Origin: Natrialbaceae archaeon B1-Br10_E2g27
GTDB lineage: Archaea; Halobacteriota; Halobacteria; Halobacteriales; Natrialbaceae
Assembly: GCA_001563885.1 (NCBI GenBank)
Contig: LKMM01000008.1
Location: 1 to 21,764 of the forward strand
Direction of reading: 5' to 3'
DNA length: 21,764 nucleotides
This document shows, piece by piece, positions 1 to 7,580 of this stretch (positions within the stretch are counted from its first letter, which is position 1; every line of letters starts with the position of its first letter). The position numbers and the translations under genes were made by a program. The notes under the pieces are model-generated. The model had not been told where the DNA came from. It saw only the letters and a program-made list of their open reading frames with translations, and did not search any database.

Positions 1-1434
1 GGTGGCCTCTCGACGGCCTGTTATCTCGCCGATGCGGGAGCCGACGTTCGTGTGGTCGAACAGAACGAACAACTCGGCGGACGGGCGAGTCGCCTCGAGA
101 GGGATGGGTTCCGGTTCGATATGGGGCCGTCGTGGTATCTGATGCCCGATGTCTTCGAGCGGTTTTTCGACGATTTCGATCGGACGCCGAGTGAGTACTA
201 CGAGCTCACCCATCTCGATCCCCACTATCGGATCTTCTTCAAGGATGGTGACCAGGTCGACATCACGCCCGAGTTAGAGCGGACGAAATCGATCTTCGAG
301 GAGTACGAGCAAGGAGCAGGTGAAACCCTAGAGCGCTATCTCGAGAAATCCGAGGAGAACTACGAGATCGGGATGCGTCATTTCGTCTACGAAGATCGGC
401 CCCGACTCCGGGATTACATGGACTTAGATGTCGCACGAAACGCCCGTGGGCTGTCGCTGATCGGCTCGATGCAGGGCCACGTCGAGAACTATTTCGAGCA
501 TCCGAAACTCCAGCAGATCATGCAGTATACGCTTGTGTTTCTGGGTGGCTCGCCGACGAATACGCCGGCGCTGTATAATCTGATGAGCCACGTCGATTTC
601 AACCTCGGCGTCTGGTATCCCGAGGGTGGGATCGGAGAGGTCGTCGACGCCTTCGTCGACCTCGGCCGCGAGTTAGGTGTCGAGTACGAAACTGACCGAC
701 CGGTCACCCAGATCAAAGGCCGGGAAGGTGCGTTTCTCGTGGAGACGCCCACCGGAGCGTTACGCCCGGATCTGGTCGTCAGCAACGCAGATTACGCCCA
801 CACCGAACAGGAGCTTCTACCGCCCGAACGCCGGGGCTACGACACCGACTACTGGGAGTCTCGAACCTATGCGCCATCTGCCTTTTTGCTTTATCTCGGC
901 GTCGAGGGCGATGTCGACGAACTCGCCCATCATACGCTCGTTCTCCCGACGGAGTGGGACGAGCACTTCGAACAGATTTTCGACGAGCCAGCCTGGCCCG
1001 ACGATCCGGCCTACTACGTCTGTGTCTCCTCGGCAACCGACGACGACGTTGCCCCCGACGGTCACAGCGCGCTGTTCGTCCTGGTCCCGATCGCGCCCGG
1101 CCTCGAGGACACCCCCGAAATTCGTGAGGAGTATCGCGACCTCGTCCTGGAGGATCTGGCCGCGAATACGGGGACGGACCTGCGTGATCGAGTCGTCCTC
1201 GAGGAACGCTTTTCGGTGGAAGATTTCGCCAGTCGGTACAACAGTTTCGACGGGACTGCCCTCGGGCTTGCGCATACGCTTCGGCAGACCTCGCTTTTCC
1301 GGCCGCCACACCGGGCGAAAAAGGTCGACGGACTCTACTTCGTCGGCGGAGACACGACGCCTGGGATCGGCATGCCGATGTGTTTGATCAGCGGGAAACT
1401 CACCGCCGAATACGTCCTCGAAGATCACGGATGA
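1..1434 (+). CDS. crtD: Carotenoid 3,4-desaturase / phytoene desaturase family (CrtD), 5'-truncated by window edge
   Basis: This is an FAD-dependent carotenoid desaturase of the CrtI family. The reading frame is open from base 1, so the gene starts before the window. 477 residues are visible and probably only about 10-15 are missing. The N-terminus begins inside the dinucleotide-binding motif (GGLSTACYLADAG, then VVEQNEQLGGRAS). The C-terminus has the family signature VDGLYFVGGDTTPGIGMPM. In Haloarcula japonica and Haloferax the desaturase next to lycopene elongase and CruF acts late in bacterioruberin synthesis, introducing the C-3,4 double bonds. I use the crtD name on the basis of that gene order; sequence alone does not separate it from a phytoene desaturase (CrtI). 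Its stop overlaps the lyeJ start as ATGA, so the two are probably translationally coupled. Confidence 0.9.
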   Translation, partial: GGLSTACYLADAGADVRVVEQNEQLGGRASRLERDGFRFDMGPSWYLMPDVFERFFDDFDRTPSEYYELTHLDPHYRIFFKDGDQVDITPELERTKSIFEEYEQGAGETLERYLEKSEENYEIGMRHFVYEDRPRLRDYMDLDVARNARGLSLIGSMQGHVENYFEHPKLQQIMQYTLVFLGGSPTNTPALYNLMSHVDFNLGVWYPEGGIGEVVDAFVDLGRELGVEYETDRPVTQIKGREGAFLVETPTGALRPDLVVSNADYAHTEQELLPPERRGYDTDYWESRTYAPSAFLLYLGVEGDVDELAHHTLVLPTEWDEHFEQIFDEPAWPDDPAYYVCVSSATDDDVAPDGHSALFVLVPIAPGLEDTPEIREEYRDLVLEDLAANTGTDLRDRVVLEERFSVEDFASRYNSFDGTALGLAHTLRQTSLFRPPHRAKKVDGLYFVGGDTTPGIGMPMCLISGKLTAEYVLEDHG

Positions 1435-2315
1435 GAGGCGAGATGGCAAGCGGTGACGGCGAGTGCGCGCTGACTGGGCGCAGCGAACAACTGCGCTACC
1501 TGCTTGTACTCTCGAGGCCACGGTTCTGGCTGTATTTGGCTGGGCCGGTGGTCGTCGGTGTCGCCTACGCGGCCGGAAGTCAACAGGAACTGTTCGCGCC
1601 GGCCGCGGTCGCGCTTTTCGTGTACTTTCTTTTGCCGGCGAACGTCTTTCTGTATGGGATAAACGACATCTTCGATCGGGAGATTGACGCCGAAAACCCA
1701 AAAAAAGACCAGAAGGAGGCCCGCTATGGTGGCCAGCGGTTCGTTCCGGTCGTCGTGGCCCTCAGCGCGCTGGCCCCACTGGTGTTCGTCCCGTTTTTGC
1801 CTGGGGTAGCACTTGCCTGGATCGCCGTCTTTCTGATCCTGGGGGCAGCTTACAGCGCTCCGCCGGTCCGCTTTAAGACGACGCCGGTGCTCGATTCGGT
1901 CTCCAACGGCCTCTATATCGCCCCCGGTGTCGCGGCGTATGCGGCACTCGCGGGGAGCCAACCGCCCGTCCTGGCGATCGCCGGCGGCTGGCTCTGGGCG
2001 ATGGGGATGCATACGTTCTCGGCGATTCCCGATATCGTCCCCGATCGGGCAGCCGGTATCCGGACGACCGCGACCATACTCGGCGAGCCGAAGACCTACG
2101 CCTACTGTGGTGTCTGCTGGCTTGCCGCCGCCGTGGCCTTCGGCGCACTCGACGTGCGACTCGGCGCGGCGTTTGCGGTCTACCCGCTGCTCGTTGTGTC
2201 GATCGTTGCCTCGAGCGTCGACGTCTCGCGAGCCTACTGGTGGTTTCCCGCGATCAACACGGGCGTCGGGACTGGGTTGACGATCGGTGCGCTGTGGGTG
2301 ATGGTCAATGGATAG
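1431..2315 (+). CDS. lyeJ: Lycopene elongase / UbiA-family prenyltransferase (LyeJ)
   Basis: This is a membrane prenyltransferase of 294 residues with about eight hydrophobic segments. The first aspartate-rich motif of UbiA enzymes is visible (NDIFDREID, N78 to D86), as is the second (DIVPD, D201 to D205). The segment YSAPPVRFKTTP between them is typical of haloarchaeal lycopene elongases. The enzyme adds C5 isoprene units from DMAPP to both ends of lycopene, starting the conversion to C50 bacterioruberin. The chosen ATG overlaps the crtD stop as ATGA; a second ATG four codons later (1443) is also possible. The end overlaps cruF by 8 bases, so crtD-lyeJ-cruF form one tight operon. Confidence 0.92.
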   Translation: MRGEMASGDGECALTGRSEQLRYLLVLSRPRFWLYLAGPVVVGVAYAAGSQQELFAPAAVALFVYFLLPANVFLYGINDIFDREIDAENPKKDQKEARYGGQRFVPVVVALSALAPLVFVPFLPGVALAWIAVFLILGAAYSAPPVRFKTTPVLDSVSNGLYIAPGVAAYAALAGSQPPVLAIAGGWLWAMGMHTFSAIPDIVPDRAAGIRTTATILGEPKTYAYCGVCWLAAAVAFGALDVRLGAAFAVYPLLVVSIVASSVDVSRAYWWFPAINTGVGTGLTIGALWVMVNG

Positions 2316-3234
2316 TGACGTCGGCCACGGTGGTGCGGGCTCGAGTGACGCAGGCAAGCGATCGCCGGAGGCCGTCGGCGAATCAACCACGAGAGCGACC
2401 CTCCAGCGTCGGCTCGAGGAGCTAATCCGCGAAAACCGGTTTACGATCGCCGTCTTCTTCCCGTTTGTGGGGGCGGTGACGCTGGTGGCGAGCGCCGAGG
2501 GGCTGTTGCCAGAGCCGCTTGCGTACAACCCGCTTTTGATCCTCTTTGGGACGATGGTGATGCGCTCGCCGCTTTTGGTAGGCTTGCTCCCGAGGGTTGG
2601 CTGGTGGGCACTTGGCTGTCTTTCCGTCTTGACGATCTACACCTACGCCATCGAAATCGTGGGCGTCAGGACCGACTGGCCCTACGGCGCATTCGAGTAT
2701 ACGATCTCACTGGGCCCGATGTTACTCGGCGATGTCCCCATCGCGTTGCCGTTGTTCTTTATCCCGCTCGTATTAAACGCCTACCTGCTGATGCTGCTTG
2801 TCTTTGGCTCGTGGGTCGATCGCGCGGCCGTGAGAATCCCGATCGCCATCGCAGCCACCGTCGCGATCGACCTCGTCTTAGATCCCGCGGCCGTCGCGAT
2901 CGGCTTCTGGGCGTTCGACCCGCCGGGTGTCTTCTACGGCGTGCCCGTCTCGAACTACGTCGGTTGGGTCATTTCGGGGACCGTCGCCGTGATCCTCGTC
3001 GATCTCGCGTTCGACCGCGAGGCGTTGCTCGAGCGGGTTCGGGAGTGTGAGTTTATGCTCGACGATCTGGTGAGTTTCGTCCTGTTGTGGGGGACGGTTA
3101 ACCTCCTGTATGGAAACTGGCTCGCAGCCGCCGTCGCGGGCGTGTTCTGTCTGGGTCTCTTTCGGACCGACCGGTATGACCTCGAGATGGTTCGGACCGC
3201 CGTCCCCGGTCTCGAGTCGAGACACAGTAACTGA
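2308..3234 (+). CDS. cruF: Bisanhydrobacterioruberin hydratase (CruF-type carotenoid hydratase)
   Basis: This 308-residue polytopic membrane protein belongs to the CruF / carotenoid biosynthesis family (DUF422). After a hydrophilic N-terminus of about 40 residues there are seven or eight hydrophobic segments. Family landmarks include RTDWPYGAFEYT, LDPAAVAIGFWAFDPPGVFY and VSNYVGW. CruF hydrates the terminal double bonds of bisanhydrobacterioruberin, giving the four-hydroxyl C50 pigment bacterioruberin. It is the last gene of the crtD-lyeJ-cruF operon, and its ATG lies 8 bases inside lyeJ. It ends 35 bases from the convergent crtB. Confidence 0.92.
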   Translation: MDSDVGHGGAGSSDAGKRSPEAVGESTTRATLQRRLEELIRENRFTIAVFFPFVGAVTLVASAEGLLPEPLAYNPLLILFGTMVMRSPLLVGLLPRVGWWALGCLSVLTIYTYAIEIVGVRTDWPYGAFEYTISLGPMLLGDVPIALPLFFIPLVLNAYLLMLLVFGSWVDRAAVRIPIAIAATVAIDLVLDPAAVAIGFWAFDPPGVFYGVPVSNYVGWVISGTVAVILVDLAFDREALLERVRECEFMLDDLVSFVLLWGTVNLLYGNWLAAAVAGVFCLGLFRTDRYDLEMVRTAVPGLESRHSN

Positions 3235-3269
3235 CGGGAAATCGATGAGACAGTACTCGATCGAGGTCG

Positions 3270-4223
3270 TTACTGGGTTGGCACCCGACCGCCGTAATCG
3301 GGGCCGTGTCGGTCCGTGCTGTCGGCGGTCGGGACGGCGGATACGCGTCTGAAGACGGCTTCTGGATCCTGGTTCCAGTGCCAGTGCCAGCGTGTCTTTG
3401 CCAGACACCACAGTTTTCGGGTCGTCGACAGCGTCGGATCCGACGACAGGACGTCGTACTCGCGAGCGCGGATGACCGCGTGGTGTTCGGCATACAACAC
3501 CGCAGCGAGCAAGACGGGGAGCTGGCAGTCTTTTGGGAGGTAGCGGATGCCGGCGACGCCCTCCCGGTAAAGTGCCTCGGCGCGGTTCATCTCGTCGGCC
3601 ATCGCCGCCGCAAACGAGGGCGTATACTCGAGCGATTCGATCTGTGCTTCGGTGACGCCGTGTGCGCGAAGGGTCTCCTGTGGGAGATAGATCCGATCGC
3701 GGTCGAGGATATCCTCACGGACGTCCCGAAGAAAGTTGGTAAGCTGGAAGGCCTCGCCGAGTTTGATCGCGTGGGGTAGTGCAGTCTCTTCCATCTCGGG
3801 CTCCATGATCGCGGTCATCATGACGCCGACGGCGGCTGCAGAGCCTCGCATATAGGCCTCGAGTTCGTCGTAGGTCTCATACCGGCTTTTGCTGATGTCG
3901 GTTGCCATCGCGTCGATAAACTCCTCGACTTCCTCGTCGGCGATACCGTACCGTTCCCGGAGTTCGACGAAGGCCTCGAGAACGGGGCCGTCGGGTGGCT
4001 TCTCCCCGAGTGCCTGGGCGCGAAGCGACTCGAGTTCGGCGCGTTGGTCTTCGGCTGGAGTGTCGGCGGCGTCGTCGACGACCTCGTCGGCGATTCTAAA
4101 AAAGGCATAGAGGATGTGGGTGGCCTGTCTGACACGCTTGGGGAGAAATTTCGTTGCGAGATAGAACGTCTTGCCAGTCTGTTTCTGTATCGCCTTACCG
4201 GCCTCGATATGTTCCTGTTGCAT
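3270..4223 (-). CDS. crtB: Phytoene synthase (CrtB)
   Basis: This 317-residue squalene/phytoene synthase condenses two geranylgeranyl diphosphates into phytoene, the first step of carotenoid synthesis. Both Mg-diphosphate binding motifs are present: DEVVD (residues 46-50, in AFFRIADEVVDD) and DVRED (residues 167-171, in LTNFLRDVREDILDRDR). I chose the ATG at 4223. The longer frame up to 4295 starts only with TTG and would begin upstream of the transcript predicted from the TATA box at 4301-4309. The leader would then be about 55 bases. The C-terminal tail after the WHWHWNQDPEAVFRR segment is short and variable. It converges with cruF and lies downstream of the Bat-like regulator. Confidence 0.93.
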   Translation of the reverse strand: MQQEHIEAGKAIQKQTGKTFYLATKFLPKRVRQATHILYAFFRIADEVVDDAADTPAEDQRAELESLRAQALGEKPPDGPVLEAFVELRERYGIADEEVEEFIDAMATDISKSRYETYDELEAYMRGSAAAVGVMMTAIMEPEMEETALPHAIKLGEAFQLTNFLRDVREDILDRDRIYLPQETLRAHGVTEAQIESLEYTPSFAAAMADEMNRAEALYREGVAGIRYLPKDCQLPVLLAAVLYAEHHAVIRAREYDVLSSDPTLSTTRKLWCLAKTRWHWHWNQDPEAVFRRVSAVPTADSTDRHGPDYGGRVPTQ

Positions 4224-4300
4224 TTGCGGAATGAGTGTGGGGTAGTTGTAGTCACGATGAACGGCAGGTTCGCTTGATGGCCTAGAATAGGACAAATCGC

Positions 4301-4309
4301 TATAAAATA
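4301..4309 (-). promoter_or_regulatory. TATA box of crtB
   Basis: Read on the - strand this is TATTTTATA, preceded by the purine-rich GGGGGAGG that could serve as a BRE. It is one of the two best TATA matches in the window. A start about 26 bases downstream (near 4279) gives crtB its own promoter behind the bat-like gene. A weak inverted repeat (TCCCC to GGGGA) lies just upstream of the box. Confidence 0.65.
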
Positions 4310-4367
4310 CCTCCCCCTCACAGGTAGGGTGGGGAACGCGAGTGCGTCACACAGTAGCGAGTGCCGG

Positions 4368-5969
4368 CTACGTCGGCTCTCGAGCGTCGCCATCGAACAG
4401 TTCCTCGAGGAGGTGACGCTGTGCCGACCGGAGATGCTGGTGGAACGTCGATCGGGAGATATCCATCGATTCGGCCAGTTGTTCACCGGAGACCGCCCGT
4501 GGCCACTCGAAGTACGAGGCCAGATACGCCTTTTTTAGTGCCGTCTGCTGGCGGTCGGTGAGTCTCTGGTCGAGTCGACTCCGAAAGTCCTGTGGGGTCC
4601 GTCGTGGTCGGTCGTTTTCGTGATAGCTGAGCAGTTCGACCTGGTCGTACCGGTCAGAAAGCAGGTCATAGACCGATCGGGCCGACTGACCGGTAGCGAG
4701 GTCGACCTCGAGGTCGGCGATACCGTCGGCGGCGTCGAATCGCTGAATCACCGCGCTGTGTTCGGCGAGTGTCTCGAAGATGCTATCGCTGACCGTCAGT
4801 TCGAGGAGCGTGCCGTCTTCGTACGTGGCAATTGCGGTCGCGTCGTCGACTTCCTCGAGATGAGCCGCGCGGTCGGCTGGGTCGACTGCGGGGCCGGCGT
4901 GGACGAACACGAGCGGGCGTCCCTCTTCGTAGGCGAGGCCGCGATAGGTGACCGACGTCTCGAGGGAATCGGCGAGTGCCGTCAGGACGAGCGAGGAATC
5001 CTCGATAACGAGTTCGAGGGCTGCAGTCGCGTCGCTTGTTAGCATTTGACGTGTCTCGGTTGCGTTGATCGCGGTCGCGATCGTATCGGCGAGTGACTCG
5101 AGGACCAGCAGTTCGCGGTCCGTAAATGCCTCGGGTTCGTCGGCGAAAACCACGAGGATGCCGTAGGTCACCTCCCCGTATGTAAGCGGGATTGCCGCGA
5201 CGGCCAGAAGATCCGAGCCAGCGCCGACGGGCCACCATCGGTCGGCGTCCTCGAACGTATCGAGATTCTGGATGACGGCTGGATCTCCGGTCTCGAGCGC
5301 TTTTACCGCCGGATGGCTCAGATCGGAGTCGAGTACGAGGTTGCCATCCTCGAGTGGAACGTCGCTGTTGCTCGCCCACTCGCGGGGTGAAAGCCGCTGG
5401 CTGGTGACGTCGACGCGTCCGATCCAGGCGAGGGTGTATGGATCAGTCGCCGCGAGTCGGGCACAGACGCGGCGTTCGATCTCCTGTCGAGTCTCCGCAC
5501 TGACTGCCGTGTCGGTAACGTCTTGGAGCAAGCCGTCGACGCGGTCTATGATCTCCTCGAGGGCCTGCCGTTCAGATCGGAAGCGCTCGGCTACACTCTC
5601 GGCGTGTTTGCGGTCGGTGATGTCGATGTGGGCGACCGAGACTCGAACTGCGCCATCGACGCTAAACCGGGTCGCTTGCATCAAAAACCACTGTTCGTCG
5701 GTGTGGCAGGGATATGCAAGCGAGTAGGTCTCACGGTCACCCGCGAGGACGGCCTCGAGCCCCTCGGTAGCCCGCTGGGCGTATTCGTCGTCGTTCATTG
5801 CTACGGTGGCCACGTAGTTCGTCCCGACGCGGTCAGCAGACGGCTCATCGTCGCAAAACTCCCGCCATGTGCGGTTTGTCGACAGAATCGTCCCGCTGTC
5901 GTCGACGACGGCGACGATAGCCGGAAGGCTCTCGAGCGTCGCCGCCGCGAGGTCGGTCCGGAGCTCCAT
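4368..5969 (-). CDS. Bat-like transcription regulator (PAS-GAF-BAT-HTH_10)
   Basis: This 533-residue protein has the architecture of the bacterio-opsin activator Bat. It has a PAS domain (about 10-125, ending ITDRKHAE), a short helical linker, a GAF domain (about 150-310), a Bat-associated sensory domain (about 315-465) and a C-terminal HTH_10 helix-turn-helix (about 475-525, GEQLAESMDISRSTFHQHLR). Halobacterium Bat responds to oxygen and light and activates bop and carotenoid genes. Haloarchaea carry many paralogs of this build, so a bacterio-opsin role is not shown. Its place 144 bases upstream of crtB, in the same direction, suggests it controls carotenoid synthesis. The ATG lies 26 bases after a good TATA box, so a leaderless transcript is likely. 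Confidence 0.88.
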   Translation of the reverse strand: MELRTDLAAATLESLPAIVAVVDDSGTILSTNRTWREFCDDEPSADRVGTNYVATVAMNDDEYAQRATEGLEAVLAGDRETYSLAYPCHTDEQWFLMQATRFSVDGAVRVSVAHIDITDRKHAESVAERFRSERQALEEIIDRVDGLLQDVTDTAVSAETRQEIERRVCARLAATDPYTLAWIGRVDVTSQRLSPREWASNSDVPLEDGNLVLDSDLSHPAVKALETGDPAVIQNLDTFEDADRWWPVGAGSDLLAVAAIPLTYGEVTYGILVVFADEPEAFTDRELLVLESLADTIATAINATETRQMLTSDATAALELVIEDSSLVLTALADSLETSVTYRGLAYEEGRPLVFVHAGPAVDPADRAAHLEEVDDATAIATYEDGTLLELTVSDSIFETLAEHSAVIQRFDAADGIADLEVDLATGQSARSVYDLLSDRYDQVELLSYHENDRPRRTPQDFRSRLDQRLTDRQQTALKKAYLASYFEWPRAVSGEQLAESMDISRSTFHQHLRSAQRHLLEELFDGDAREPT

Positions 5970-5991
5970 AGTTGGTCTACGTCACAGGCGG

Positions 5992-5998
5992 ATATAAT
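5992..5998 (-). promoter_or_regulatory. TATA box of the bat-like gene
   Basis: The - strand reads ATTATAT. Its centre is 26 bases from the A of the ATG at 5969, which is the spacing of a leaderless haloarchaeal promoter. Confidence 0.65.
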
Positions 5999-6014
5999 GC
6001 GACCGGAGTTGACC

Positions 6015-6033
6015 TCCTTCACGCCCTGAAGGA
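6015..6033. promoter_or_regulatory. Perfect 7-bp inverted repeat in the divergent control region (possible operator)
   Basis: TCCTTCA and TGAAGGA are separated by five bases (CGCCC). The centre (6024) lies about 55 bases upstream of the predicted bat-like transcript start, close to where the Bat-bound upstream element sits in the bop promoter. It also lies within the 180-bp region shared with the divergent HTH gene. It could bind the Bat-like protein itself or the divergent gene product; this is inference. Confidence 0.35.
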
Positions 6034-6109
6034 CGATCAGTCTCGAGCGATAAAACCCCAAGCAAGCGGCCCAAGCGTACCGATCAAAGAGTCTGAGTGT
6101 GCGACAACG

Positions 6110-6117
6110 TTTTTATA
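6110..6117 (+). promoter_or_regulatory. TATA box of the divergent HTH-like gene
   Basis: The sequence TTTTTATA predicts a transcript start near 6140, about 10 bases before the GTG at 6150. It lies downstream of the longest possible start (6099), which argues against that start. Confidence 0.55.
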
Positions 6118-6149
6118 CGGCGTCGTGGACTCACGTCACAGAGATCAGC

Positions 6150-6716
6150 GTGCAAGACCAACACACAGCCCCCCGGACAGTCGAACTGTGGATTCGCTCG
6201 TTTGCGCCGCTTTCGACAGGGTCACGACGAGATCGCACGCTTGAGCGAGTCAAAACGCTCGAGGCTCGCGGTGTGATCGAAGACGTCGAAATTGGTGTCT
6301 GGGGGAAGGCGATCGCACGGTCGAGAGCCCACCGGCAGGTCCCACAACTCGAGCGAATCGAGCGTCGACTGGTCGCCTTCGAGGAGTGGGCCGAACGAAC
6401 CGATCGACAGCTCGAGCCGTTTTTTAGACGGCGGCGAATCGAGTCGACGATTACTGGCGAGTCCTGTGAGGTGTCGCGGCTGCCGACGATCGCACTCGCG
6501 GAGTTCGAGGGTAACAGACTCGTTCACGTCGCGCCGTCCCGAGACGGTGTGCGAACGATCGGCGTTTTCGACCGACTCGAGGCACTGGCCGAGGGCGACG
6601 ATTCGACCGTTCGGTTCGACAGTAATTTCGGCCAGCGTGAAACCGACGACCGCTCCGATATCCGCCGGCGGACGAGACGTCGACGGCGGCTGGGACCGGC
6701 CTCGGGGCCGGGATGA
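6150..6716 (+). CDS. HTH-type haloarchaeal protein, function unknown
   Basis: This 188-residue protein appears to belong to a haloarchaeal family often labelled HTH domain-containing. The N-terminus (RTVELWIRSFAP, then a helical stretch RRDRTLERVKTLEARGVIEDVEIGVWG without the full frame shown) looks like a small winged-helix-like unit. An EWAERTDRQLEPFF segment and a beta-rich part follow. The GTG at 6150 is preferred because a TATA box at 6110-6117 lies downstream of the alternative GTG (6099). It is divergent from the bat-like gene and shares its control region, so it may be a co-regulator; that is a guess. The last 20 or so residues are very arginine-rich (RRRTRRRRR), which is odd in an acidic proteome and could mean a late frameshift. 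Confidence 0.6.
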   Translation: MQDQHTAPRTVELWIRSFAPLSTGSRRDRTLERVKTLEARGVIEDVEIGVWGKAIARSRAHRQVPQLERIERRLVAFEEWAERTDRQLEPFFRRRRIESTITGESCEVSRLPTIALAEFEGNRLVHVAPSRDGVRTIGVFDRLEALAEGDDSTVRFDSNFGQRETDDRSDIRRRTRRRRRLGPASGPG

Positions 6717-6773
6717 CGCCGTTTGCAACGACCGGCAAGTAGCCGAGACGGCGAGACCGCATTCGGTGTTCAA

Positions 6774-6781
6774 CCTATATG
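6774..6781 (+). promoter_or_regulatory. TATA box of the zinc-ribbon gene
   Basis: CCTATATG is centred about 28 bases before the ATG at 6806. This supports the shorter start over the ATG at 6779, which lies inside the box region. Confidence 0.5.
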
Positions 6782-6805
6782 GGACTCAGTGACATAGTGG
6801 CGCGT

Positions 6806-6961
6806 ATGGCATCAGCCACAGCCCAGCGATCACGGTGTCGAAACTGCGGCTTCGAAGCGCCCGGTGGCAGTGACGAGTGGCAACGAATCGAGGTTCCCAA
6901 ACTGGGGCGGATGACGCAGTGTCCCAACTGCGAGAGTACGGACATCATCACACGACGTTAA
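6806..6961 (+). CDS. Small zinc-ribbon (zinc-finger micro-) protein
   Basis: This 51-residue protein has two cysteine pairs, CRNC near the N-terminus and CPNC near the C-terminus, as in a single zinc ribbon. Haloarchaea encode many such micro-proteins, some of which (for example in Haloferax volcanii) affect growth or swarming. Their targets are mostly unknown. The ATG at 6806 is chosen because it follows a TATA box by the leaderless distance. The gene stands alone between the HTH-like gene and msrB. Confidence 0.75.
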   Translation: MASATAQRSRCRNCGFEAPGGSDEWQRIEVPKLGRMTQCPNCESTDIITRR

Positions 6962-7081
6962 ACGCGGATTTGTGCCGACGCTCCCCGTCGCCTGCCGGTT
7001 CGGGCAGCGAACCCAGCGGGGTTCGACCGGTATCGTGCCGGTGCGGACAGACTCTTGGTTCTCACGCCCGTTCAGTTCGAT
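6962..7081 (+). other. Intergenic region with two short hairpins before msrB
   Basis: The region contains GGTTCG-GGCAG-CGAACC and ACCGG-TATCGTG-CCGGT, two small GC-rich hairpins in tandem. They could mark the 3' end of the zinc-ribbon transcript or sit in the msrB leader. I see no convincing TATA box 26 bases before msrB. Confidence 0.3.
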
Positions 7082-7489
7082 ATGGCATCTCAATCCGACG
7101 AGCAGGGACTGCCCGAATCCGAGGCCGAGTGGCGCGAGCGCCTCGACGACGACGAGTATCGCATCCTTCGGGAGGCAGGCACTGAACCGCCGGGAAGCGG
7201 CGAGTACCTCGAGCACAACGAAGACGGCAGTTACGCCTGTGTCGGCTGTGGCACGACGTTGTTCGACTCGGAGACGAAGTTCAAATCCGGCAGCGGCTGG
7301 CCGAGTTTCTACGACGGTGCTGGCGACCGGATCGAGACCCGACTCGACACCAGCCACGGGATGCGCCGAACCGAAGTCCTGTGTGGGACCTGTGGTGGCC
7401 ACCTCGGCCACGTCTTCGACGACGGCCCCGAACCGACCGGGAAACGCTACTGTATCAACTCCGTCGCTCTCGAGTTCGAAGACGACTAA
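7082..7489 (+). CDS. msrB: Peptide-methionine (R)-S-oxide reductase (MsrB)
   Basis: This 135-residue enzyme reduces methionine-R-sulfoxide in proteins and so repairs oxidative damage in the cytoplasm. The catalytic motif RYCINS is present with nucleophile Cys124. The structural zinc site is made by C53/C56 (CVGC) and C101/C104 (CGTC). The substrate loop GSGWPSFYD and the DTSHGM and HLGHVF segments are typical. At the usual resolving-cysteine position (SG-C-GWPSF in many homologs) there is Ser71, so the enzyme probably regenerates directly with thioredoxin or another thiol. The ATG at 7082 fits the family length; an upstream in-frame start at 7055 would add nine unconserved residues. Confidence 0.95.
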   Translation: MASQSDEQGLPESEAEWRERLDDDEYRILREAGTEPPGSGEYLEHNEDGSYACVGCGTTLFDSETKFKSGSGWPSFYDGAGDRIETRLDTSHGMRRTEVLCGTCGGHLGHVFDDGPEPTGKRYCINSVALEFEDD

Positions 7490-7551
7490 CGGAGACATTC
7501 GGTAGCGGCTTGGCGGTCACATTCGCACCGAGTTGGAATTGCCCCGACTTC

Positions 7552-7559
7552 TTATATAC
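7552..7559 (+). promoter_or_regulatory. Strong TATA box before the heme operon leader
   Basis: TTATATAC is centred 26 bases before the ATG at 7581, an ideal leaderless promoter. It probably drives the small ORF and the two heme genes that follow. Confidence 0.65.
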
Positions 7560-7580
7560 GCGGATTGCCGACAACCTCGT

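Noticed and set aside
1425..2528. Long antisense frame (367 codons) opposite lyeJ and cruF
   Set aside because: It lies opposite two clear genes, is rich in Arg/Asp/Gly in the way of high-GC shadow frames, and shows no domain.
4224..4295. N-terminal extension of crtB to a TTG codon
   Set aside because: The start would lie between the TATA box and the predicted transcript start, and phytoene synthases do not need these residues.
4312..4336. Inverted repeat (TCCCC to GGGGA) upstream of the crtB TATA box as a Bat-binding site
   Set aside because: The arms are short and homopolymeric, and they do not resemble the bop-type upstream element; the purine-rich half is better explained as a BRE.
6962..7081. 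Possible tRNA because of the GGTTCGA-like T-arm sequences
   Set aside because: No cloverleaf with an acceptor stem, anticodon arm and D arm can be drawn; only two short hairpins are present.
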